The position numbers and the translations under genes are program-made. Below the pieces are notes generated by a model that saw only the letters and a program-made list of their open reading frames with translations, ran no database searches and was not told the origin of the DNA. A stretch of DNA of 25,663 nucleotides from Phaeoceros laevis (lineage: Eukaryota; Anthocerotophyta; Anthocerotopsida; Notothyladales): assembly GCA_049999765.1 (NCBI GenBank), contig JBNGIQ010008713.1, positions 1 through 25,663 of the forward strand, read 5' to 3'. Of this stretch, positions 17,493 to 25,663 are shown piece by piece; position 1 is the stretch's first letter, and every line of letters starts with the position of its first letter.

Positions 17493-18941
17493 GAATGAGG
17501 TGTCCTTACCCGCCATCTGAATCTCAGGTTCCGTGTACACAGATTCTGTGGATGGTGCAACTGTGTATTCAGACTGGTCTACCCTCGTTTTCTTCCCTCT
17601 TCTTCGCTCCCTGACTCGTCTCGTCCTCTTGCTGAGGACAGGATTGCCATCATCACTCCTCCCTTCCCAAAGGTATTTCCCTGGCTGGGATGGGTGCGGT
17701 GAAAGAAACCAAAGGCCGTTAGCGTGCACGCCGAAGCAGCCGTAGCAGCCCGTTTTTTCAACCCCCTAGCAGGTCATTCGGATTTGTATTCGCATATTGT
17801 AGCAGATGTGTGGTTTGGAAGAACTGGATCTGATTCCATACTGTAAGAGGTTATTGAAATGCTGAAGCCAGCCCCTAACAAACTATGCAACCTTTCCGGA
17901 GTTTCTTATCTTGGCACGTAGGCTATTCAACCTGGCCATTGGCCAAGGGCAAGCTTAACGCAGCATCGTTGTGGGTTTGGCGGTCAATGCAGACACCGTT
18001 GTTTCTGCTTTCTCGAGCAGAAAGGTTGGCCTACGACTCTACGCACATCGAAGGGGCAGGATCTGCACGGTTAAATTTAATGAACGCGGAAAGATGCAGT
18101 CCTTCCATCTGACATTTCCTCGAAACTCTGGATCAGCAGACGTGTGAAAAGTTGAAAATCTCACGACATTGATATTAAGCCTTGTATGCCGCATAGAACG
18201 GAAAAGACGAGGCGCGGTGCCAGTGAGGACTGCTTCCACAAGTTACTGTGATGTTTGACTTGACTGCTGCGACGGTCTGCGACGTTCCCGCGCGTTCGCA
18301 CAAGGGTCACGGTGGGGGGGAGGGAGGTTCGTCTACTTTTGCGCTCGGGGTGTACATGTAAAATGTACACTAGACTACGTCGTTTTCCAGTGATCACCGT
18401 ATCGCCCGCAGCGCCTATGGAACTCGTAGTCAGAGCTAAGCCATGTGGGTCTGGCAGCTGGGCCCCACAGGCTACCGGGTGCTCCACTGCTCCCTCACCG
18501 GCAACGGTTGCTTCTGCCTCCCCAGACCAAGCCTTCCCATGGTACTGTCAGGTCACGTTTTGCCCTACAGCACCTCCGCAAGCCGAGGCAAACGGGCCGG
18601 TCGCCGCCTGTCAAGCTGCGTCCGGGCCTAGACGGATGCAAAACTCTCTCTCCCTCTCTCTCGTTGGCTTCCGTGCCTCCCTCGACGTGTTTTGGATCTC
18701 CGTAATCCATTCGCTGTCCAAATGCCCCGGCCCCGGTAGGAAGTAATGACGTGCCCGGCTGGGTCTACCCCACGTACAGCTTCTCCCCGTCTCAGAGCAG
18801 CACTAACCTGCTTCGTTCACACGCTCACATTTCCAGCTTAGGGTCTCACAGCCCTCCAAAGCAAGAAGACAGTTTGTAGACACACACTTTGCAATTTGGA
18901 TCAGCCCGAACACAACGAGCCCGCGGGCTCCAACAACAATG
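17493..18941. other. 3' UTR and intergenic region
   Basis: The stretch begins with the 3' UTR of paralogue A. Open frames around 18312-18746 and their overlaps show no domain and vary in all frames, as expected in GC-rich non-coding DNA. A perfect 14 bp palindrome, GAGCCCGCGGGCTC, lies at 18917-18930, just outside the inverted-repeat element. Confidence 0.4.
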
Positions 18942-19476
18942 CACGTAGAGTAGAAGGGCCGGTCCAGGTACGTGCCCCCCCTCCGGTATCCGACCCGTCA
19001 ACCAGTTTCCTGTAGAATGGGGTGCGATTTTAACGTTTCTTACGGGTTCCTATCTACAAAAGTCCCGTACACTGGACGTTTCTGGATATTCTTTCCCGCC
19101 CAATGGATCGGGCGCCGCTAGTTTTAGGGGAATGCCCTGGGAATAGGGTGTAGTAGTTAAGTAATGGAGTTCCCGCCAACATGAAAGCAATTCTACCAGT
19201 TGACCTTGTCTTCGAACACAAGCTCAAGCTGCCTGAATGCTCTGATTGGACCCAAAAGAGGCTGATCGTACCGGAGACTAGTACGTTTTGATGACAATTC
19301 CGTTTCTAAGAAATAACTTCTTCATATTATGTCCAAATTAGAAAAAAACTAGAAAAATAAGCTCCCCGCAAGATACAACCCTATACCCCAACTGCCAGAT
19401 TTTTTTGAACCAGGAACGAATAAACTAGACATTTCAGTCCTTACGGTACCCGGACCGGCCCTTCTACTCTAGTGCC
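18942..19476. mobile_element. Probable non-autonomous DNA transposon with terminal inverted repeats
   Basis: The left end has TAGAGTAGAAGGGCCGGTCC (from 18946) and the right end (to 19472) has its exact reverse complement; with one mismatch and one indel the match extends to about 30 bp each side. The ~535 bp interior has no coding capacity. The right end read inward starts CACTAGAGTAG, similar to CACTA (En/Spm) termini, while AAGGGCCGGTCC also resembles hAT ends. I could not find a clean target-site duplication, so the superfamily is unresolved and the exact borders may shift by a few bases. Confidence 0.6.
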
Positions 19477-19629
19477 AATTTGTTTCCCTTAAATCCAATC
19501 AAAACCGTACAACACCATGGCAGCGTCATTCACAAAAAACTCTAAGACATCATTCGAACATCTTCCACTAATCCTCCTCCTAAGATGAGTTCGCACAAAA
19601 GTTGACAAAACTGCCCTTGGCTCCAAGCC

Positions 19630-19712
19630 CTTGGCCTAGTGGCTGCGAAACACGGAAGGCTTCTATCCTAAGCTGGATACTAAGTAACCAGTGCACTTCG
19701 TATCCAGCTCCC
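19630..19712 (+). mobile_element. Possible tRNA-derived SINE head
   Basis: TGGCCTAGTGG (19632-19642) fits the RNA polymerase III A box, and ACTTCGTATCC (19695-19705) resembles a B box (GGTTCGANTCC) with a few mismatches, at a spacing common in plant SINEs. A 10 bp inverted repeat AGCTGGATAC / GTATCCAGCT (19671-19680, 19700-19709) overlaps it. It does not fold as a complete tRNA. I could not define the 3' end or a target duplication. Confidence 0.3.
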
Positions 19713-19905
19713 TTGCCTGGATGATGACAGCCACGTGGACAAGGATACGCCAGGACTCTACACATGCCTTTACTAGTCTAGCACTTCCTCTCAAAAGACG
19801 CGCTTTAGGGAAACATTTCACAATGGATTGTGTGTTGGATTCTCACACTTGTCTTCACAAGTTCACACTACTCACGTGATTTGTTTTAGAAACTACATCC
19901 TTATC

Positions 19906-19978
19906 TTAATTAATTATGTGCTTGTGTGCGTGGGGACCATTTGGAGAATTTTGGACACATAAGCACATAATTAATTAA
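19906..19978. repeat. Foldback: 23 bp inverted repeat with 27-base loop
   Basis: The left arm, 19906-19928, and right arm, 19956-19978, pair with one mismatch around a 27-base loop. It lies between the convergent genes and could be a small MITE remnant or form a hairpin at the end of the minus-strand transcript. An imperfect tandem duplication of ~35 bp (TCTTCTTCATACTT...AGTGACAAAGGA) follows at about 19986-20052. Confidence 0.6.
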
Positions 19979-20458
19979 TTAATCCTTCTCTCTCTTCTTC
20001 ATACTTAGTGACAAAGGAGGTTCTCTCTTCTTCATACTTTAGTGACAAAGGACCTCCTGCTTGAGGCTTCCATAAGTTGACGTTTACTATTCTTCCAGCA
20101 TGTTGGAAAAAATATAAGGGGGACTCGGATGCGCAAAAAACTGGATAAGTATGAATCATGTGGCAGCACATAAATTTTTCGATAGAAACGCCAAATGCCA
20201 CATGTATGAATGACCTCCACCAATTGGAGGCAGGCAGATCTAAAAGCCCTCCGCGTCGCTTCCGCTCTGCCGTTTTGCTTCAGGCGCAAATCGACCATGT
20301 TTGACCTGACTCCCTGACTCCTTGACTCCTGAGAGACTAGCACAATAGGCAAAATGTCGCATTGCGACAATGTTTGACCTGAGGGAAGTCTGCCATGGGC
20401 GGCAGCGTAAGTTTTTTTTAAAAAAATTTTGAGATGACGGTGAACTGGGTCAATTGAT

Positions 20459-22983
20459 TCATTTGGCCTTCTTTTTTTTCTTCTTCTTGTCCTTCTTCTC
20501 GGGCTCTTCAGGGTCGGGAATGAGTGCTTGCTCCACGACATGCTCGAAGTAGAGAGTCCGAGTCTCCCAGTACCCCTTCTTGGAAATGATGGTGGTGTCC
20601 ACGCTGCCTTGGACGGACCACGCGACTGCAGTTCCCTCCACTTCCTTGGGAAAGCGCCACTTGAGGCCCTCCGCGTACTCCTCCTCCGAAAACACAACAC
20701 TCCCGTCACTGCCGAAAGGGAGCCCCAGCAGCGGATTGGAGGGTGGCCTCCGACCGAACCGCAGCACCGACGTTTTCTTGTGGCCGATGAAGGGGTTGAG
20801 CCGGTTGAAGGGCTTGCCTTCCAAGCTGGTGAGGGACCAGTTGAAGCTCCCTCCATTCTCACCCTCCTCTAACTGCTCAAACTCCCAGGGAGCGCTGGTG
20901 GTTCCCAGGAAACCTCCTGATCCAACTCCGGCACCAACCACCCCTTGCATCTGCGGGCTCATGTAGAAGAGTAGTTCCAAGGTCAGAATTTCTTTCATTT
21001 AATAAGAGCTGGATGTATGATCAGAAAGTGAGCCTTGCCAGCAACTGGTTCTAAATCATTATGAAACCAGCTAGCTAGCTAGCTAGCTAGCTAGCGCTTG
21101 TAAGCTTACCAGCGCAGAGACCCCGATGCCCAGTGCCACTTGGAGTTGCTCAGTCATGTTGATCTTGAAAACCTTGTTGGCAGTAGACTTGTTGACGCTG
21201 AAGAGAGCGCAGCAGGTGAGGGGAGTCACGAACAGCGAGAGGGCTGAGGGGAAGTGACCGAAGCAGTCCTCATCCCAGGAGGCATTAGCCACCCGGCACA
21301 TGATGTTAGCGATGTTGATCGTCACCTCAACAAAGTCGGGAGTGGAGACAACGGAGGCTGTGAGTTGGCCCTCCACATCTAATCTCTGCGCTGAGAGTGC
21401 CCGGAGGATGCTGGCCGGCTTCTTCGCCTCTTGTCCCGTTTCAGTCAACTGCTTGCAAGTTTACACAAACTTTTAATTAGTAGGCGGCTCAGAGAAAGAA
21501 AATTATGTACACTTGTAAGCTTGCGTAAGCTTGCCTAATGTTCACCGACCTGTGAGCCTTTCCTCCTCATGGTGGCAATGGGAGCTTCCACATCCAACAC
21601 CCACACACCTTGCCCCCACACGTCCAAAGTGGAGGTGCGCTGAATGTACCAGAGTACGTGCAAAACGTCCTTGCTGTCGAGGTTCGTGTCGCGGGCATAC
21701 AGTTCTGCTTCATATCGCGTCTGCACGCACACAAACAGTTTCAAGACACAAGTTTGTAACACGAGTCTCTTGAGCACAAAAATGGCTACTTTTGGCCAGC
21801 TTGGAGAGGGGCCCTGCCCGGGGGCAGGCTAAGAAACTTACAAGTCTGACAGATGCTGAAACTCACCACAATATCCGCCATGGTTCTGTGAACGTAGCGG
21901 CGGAGGCTCTTAAGAATCTCAGCCATGAGAGCAAGCTCCGAGTCCTCCACGGGTCGATCGTTGCTATGGTCGTGGCCCTGGAAGCACCAGTCCACGGTCA
22001 TCGGCAGAACATGATCCACCACGTACTCGTCGTACTCGATAACCAGCTCTTGCAACACCGATTGCCGGGACATCCGATTGTGCCGTGCGAGCTTGTCGCC
22101 TGCATGCAGGCGAAGAAAAACATTGGAGCCGGGTTCACAAATTTATTGTTCATCAAACCATGGAATTCATCGTCTTCACCCGCCGGAGACGGAGACCTGT
22201 GGGCAAACGATCGCCAAACCTTGGACTTCACACAGAAGAATCTTGATTTCAAACACAAATTCAACCTAGCTCCAAGCTACCTTAGAGCTAGCTGACACCT
22301 GTAGACCTGTCTCTTGAAAGTCAGGAAAGAAACGTACCAGCGATGAGGAAAGCGAGCCAGTTGAAGAAGAGGTTGAAAGTGGAGCCGATGGTGTCGCGAA
22401 TGAGCGTGTTCCTGGAATCCGCCTCCCTGCCCATCGAAATCTGGCGCTCCACCAGCTCCAGCAACAGGCCCGTGTCCACACTGGAAATCCCCGCCACCGC
22501 CTCCGCCACCGCCTCCTCCAAGTTGCGCCCTAGCATGCTCCGCGGAGTTTTGGCCTGCAGCAGCTGCCGCAGGGAAGGGCTGGCCGCCATGGCCAAACCT
22601 TCTCCCAGCAGCAGCAGCCGGATGTAGTGGAACCGCATGACGGAGCGCGGCGGCGTCTGGATGTGGAAGAGGTGCCCCCTCCTGGCCGCGTGCACCAACA
22701 GGCGCATGAATTTGCCATGGCCCTGCTGGGGCTCAGCCGAATCGGCCCATACATCAGATTCCAGGTCCAGAGTGCCCTCCGCGAACCCGCTCTCGCTGGC
22801 CGTCGGCTCCAGCAGCGGCCTGAAGCGCCCGGTGGACGCCGTCCTCTGCAGCCCCACGGCCAGCTTCTCCCCGAGCTTCTCCCTGGGCCGGCTCCGTGGA
22901 GCCATGGCGCCATTCTGCTTGGCGTCCGCGCGCTGCCGCTGCCCGGTGCTCCGGTTCAATTGGAAGCCGGCCAGCGACCCCAT
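20459..22983 (-). CDS. Unknown plant protein with Lys-rich tail (paralogue B), five exons
   Basis: Exons in transcript order: 22983-22338, 22099-21867, 21720-21550, 21448-21110, 20950-20459. All junctions are GT-AG, the first intron is phase 1 and the others phase 0, and the total is 1881 bp (626 residues). It is clearly related to the protein at 15417-17492: RFHYIRLLLLG/RFYYIRMVILG, STFNLFFNWLAFLIAG/ATFNVFFLWLAVLIAG, FGHFPSALSLF/TGHFPSHLYLSL, FGRRPPSNPL/FGRRTVSNYL and VDTTIISKKGYWETRTLYF/VDTTFMTKEGFFETRAINF. The N-terminus (~50 residues) is basic, and the C-terminus ends in a run of Lys (KKDKKKKKKKAK). A second in-frame ATG lies in MAPRSRP near 22905. Function is unknown; the hydrophobic segment at residues ~202-215 could be membrane-associated. 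Confidence 0.85.
21069..21094. repeat. AGCT microsatellite in intron 4 of paralogue B
   Basis: About six and a half AGCT units lie 16 bases inside the intron, near the donor at 21109. The tract is self-complementary. Confidence 0.85.
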
Positions 22984-24477
22984 TCCTGTCTTCTTTCCCT
23001 GGCAGAGATCAGTCCTAATTTGGAGACCGTGGAAGCTAAGCTACTCGAGCAGGCTAGCATGTCTCCGATCGATCGATGCCTCCAGCCTGCCAGGACCTGA
23101 TGAATGAATTCCTCAAACTTGTAACACACACGGCTCAAGTCCCTGCAGGCAGCTACAACGTTAACCCTAGCTAGCGTGACACGAGTTCGTGAGTGGATCC
23201 GATGATCAATCTGCCTCCCCTGTCTGCCTGCCTGCGAGCTCGCTCTCTCGGTCGGTGGCCAGGCTAGGTTTGCGCGTGAGTGATGGAATGAGAATGACGA
23301 CGAGTGAGCGGTGGTAGCCACAACTTGCCAGGGCTAGCTTCTTCCTTTGTCGCCGCTGACGGAATCGTGATCAATTGCGGAGGTACATCTGTAAGGTACA
23401 GTGCATTCACACCAAGCGGCCATTGGAAGGGCGGAAACTGGTGGGCACCATCAGTAACGCCCTGCCGTCTTCTGGCCTCGCTTCCCTCCCCCACGCGTTC
23501 ACGCGTGCGTGAGGCAGACGGCCGGGCGTAACTCACGGTTTAGGATGAAAGCGGCCCCGCTTGCTGACGTTGTGATGGGGAATCCGATGCGTGCGATGCA
23601 GATAACGGTGGGAGGGAGGATTCCCTCTGCTTGCCCTCGTGGCAGCTCCAAGATTCAATGTTCATCCGCGCCGGAGAGAATCAGCCACACCTGTAGCCTC
23701 TATATGACGAGTGGAAGAGTCATCACTGCACCAGTTGGTGGTTGGGTCGCCTCCGCTCCACAAATGAGCTCGGCCGCTGCCAGAAATAGGTCTAACGCCA
23801 GAAATAGGACTAACGAAAGATGCAGCTTCCAAAAAGGAGGCCAGAAACGGGAGCGTATGTTCCGAATGGCCAGCACACATCCATGAGTTTCCAAAGTTGG
23901 CTAGTCTTGGAATTGGCCATTCCCTTATTATTTCGACGCTTACTAGTAGACCAACAAGTCTTCAAAACTTGAGTTTGCTAGACTAAAGTCTCCCGTTGAC
24001 TGCACAGTACAGTAGATATAGGCTGGCACTGACAGAAGGGTCGCGTTGAGAGACAGGCGTGCAGTCGATATCGACGTCCGGCGCACCCTCCGGATTCCGG
24101 ATCTCGGCCACCTGTGCCCAGGTCACTCTGATGCCACGTACACGGTCTCACTCTGAATTACCCACCAACTTAGTCTTTGCACTGTTTATTAATTCACACC
24201 AATTTGGTCTTGCAATGTGTAGATAAGAAGAACTCAGTCGAATAATTTTCAATTTCAATAGGCAGATCCACAAGCAATACTTTGCAACGTACATTGATAG
24301 GTTTCTGGCAAATTAAGAATGGGTCAAAGAAACGCGTAAAAAACAGACGTGCATTATGGAAACGCACCAATGGCACTTCCTTTTAGGGTTTTCATAAACG
24401 ATAATTTTAAAAAGGTGAAAAAAGAGAAACTTTTAGAAAGTTCTCGAAATACTTATGGAGCTCCAGCCATGACCTTA
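22984..24477. other. 5' region of paralogue B and intergenic DNA
   Basis: The part adjoining 22983 should hold the promoter and 5' UTR of the minus-strand gene. Further out there is an 18 bp tandem duplication (GCCAGAAATAGG[T/A]CTAAC, 23779-23796 and 23797-23814). Open frames at 23264-23894 on both strands lack recognisable domains. No gene is supported. Confidence 0.4.
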
Positions 24478-24654
24478 TTGCCATGCCCCGTTGCGGGCAC
24501 CTCACCCTGGAGTTACCGCTCAGTTACCTCATTGAGTTGCCATGCCCATTTTTGGGCGCCTCATCGTGGAGGCGCTACTCAGCTATCTAACCTAGCTGCC
24601 ATGCTCGATTGCCGACGCCTCACCTTGCTAGTCGTCATTTGAGGGCGCCAATGT
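24478..24654. repeat. Three tandem 59 bp units
   Basis: Units at 24478-24536, 24537-24595 and 24596-24654 have equal length and share the pattern [T/C]TGCCATGC..., ...C[G/A]CCTCA..., then a weaker second half. Units 1 and 2 are closest. A partial unit (CCAGCCATGACC) may precede. No frame through them is protein-like. Confidence 0.7.
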
Positions 24655-25578
24655 GAACTCCTCCAGCTGTGGGAATTGATCCACATCTCCAACGCGCTGA
24701 ATTGTTGCCTAAAGCGGCTCCGAGTGCGTAGAGAGGGAACTTGAAGTCTTGAATGTTGAGCGTCGATGCTGTTGATCCTAGCTGCAAGCTGAAGTGCACT
24801 TAGAGACATTGGAGTGTGTGGTTGAAGATGAAAGGAGGAGAGAGGTTCACGTAGCCTTGGCGAGGCGCAACCATGACTAGCGGCCACCTAATGTGCAGTG
24901 AAGATGCAAATGCACAACCAAGATGCATTTTACCAAGTCGCGACCGGTCAAGTGGAGGCACTAAGGTTTCGGGTTAATAACAACATTTCTCATTAACCTT
25001 AAATCCTAACAGGGAACCTTTCACGCACGGGAATGTTTGATGTTCATCAAACTAGAATGTGTCCCGTGCGATGAATGAATGAATAAATTCCACTATAAGG
25101 TTGGGATCCAGGCACTCCCCCAAGTTGAGGAAAGATTATCTAATCGCTTACACTCAACCCTGGTTAAATGATGTATAACACACACCCATAATCATGATTA
25201 ATTACCTACAAAAATTTATCATTTCACGATAATTCTATGCCAAGGTTTTTATTTTTCCTAAAATTTTGTAACAAAGTAATTACTTGATATTTATCACTTG
25301 TAGCGAGGTTGGGTGTACCGATAATTGATGAAAATGAGTCAAGTGTCACCCACTTCTCACTGTGAAAATAACAAATGCACCACCCAGATGGTCACCTTAG
25401 TTGCATAGTAACGCGTTTCTTAAAATAAGTAACGTTACTGAAATGTTACCGATTACTGCAATGTTACTGACGTTACTGTCAACCGTTGCGTTCAATTATA
25501 ATTTTCATTTTTCTTTAACAAAAATTTTTCAAGTGCTTTCCCGGCCTTTTTTGCCTGCCTGCAGGGCACGGACTGCGA
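24655..25578. other. AT-rich intergenic region with nested hairpin
   Basis: No gene is supported. At 25024-25070 a nested inverted repeat has outer arms CGCACGGGA / TCCCGTGCG and an inner palindrome GTTTGATG-TT-CATCAAAC. Near 25425-25485 the motif GTTACTG recurs several times. Confidence 0.4.
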
Positions 25579-25635
25579 GGGCGGGACTGCAGGACGAGGG
25601 CGGGACAGCAGGACGAGGGCTGGGCTGCAAGGCGG
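25579..25635. repeat. 19 bp GC-rich tandem repeat, three units
   Basis: GGGCGGGACTGCAGGACGA (25579-25597) is repeated at 25598-25616 with one or two changes and more loosely at 25617-25635. It lies at the window edge, so it may be the start of a longer array. Confidence 0.7.
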
Positions 25636-25663
25636 GGCGGGCAGGCATGCTGTAGAGGCTGGG

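Noticed and set aside
18312-18746. 144-codon plus-strand open frame and overlapping frames
   Set aside because: All frames are open in this GC-rich patch, none has a domain, and there is no splice context.
19630-19712. A true tRNA gene
   Set aside because: The A and B boxes are present only approximately, and no cloverleaf or acceptor stem can be formed.

Overview
The window is nuclear DNA of a green plant (streptophyte). It has spliced genes with GT-AG introns, AT-rich introns, no operons, and a Ty3/gypsy-type retrotransposon between genes. I cannot name the species. A non-seed land plant (bryophyte, lycophyte or fern) or a charophyte relative fits best, because two host genes belong to a family I do not recognise from seed plants, but this is an impression and not a measurement.

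Layout: (1) 436-2884, + strand: an 11-exon gene for a 368-residue protein with an N-terminal RRM, an Arg/Ser/Pro/Lys-rich middle and a C-terminal coiled coil. All splice phases close. (2) 4067-13363: a 9.3 kb retrotransposon with Gag (two CCHC knuckles), protease, a DNMT3-like cytosine-C5 DNA methyltransferase, reverse transcriptase, RNase H, DDE integrase and a C-terminal PHD finger, all in one reading frame broken by seven in-frame stops and no net frameshift. Its terminal repeats are not ordinary LTRs. A 560 bp unit (L) and a ~142 bp unit (S) are arranged L - genes - S - L - S, the split-direct-repeat pattern of PAT/Ngaro-type elements, but this element carries a DDE integrase. (3) 15417-17492, + strand: a two-exon gene for a ~654-residue protein of unknown family. 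(4) 20459-22983, - strand: a five-exon, 626-residue paralogue of gene 3, convergent with it. The ~3 kb between the two holds a terminal-inverted-repeat element, a possible tRNA-derived SINE and a foldback. (5) 23.0-25.7 kb: no convincing gene; it contains a 59 bp tandem triplicate, a nested hairpin and short GC-rich tandem repeats.

The most interesting object is the retrotransposon. It encodes an enzyme that could write DNA methylation and a domain that could read histone H3 on the integration machinery, within a permuted repeat layout that suggests a circular intermediate opened at an internal palindrome. This copy is decayed: its repeat copies are ~97-98% identical and it has several stops. 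The claims are about the family it represents; intact relatives elsewhere in the genome would decide them.
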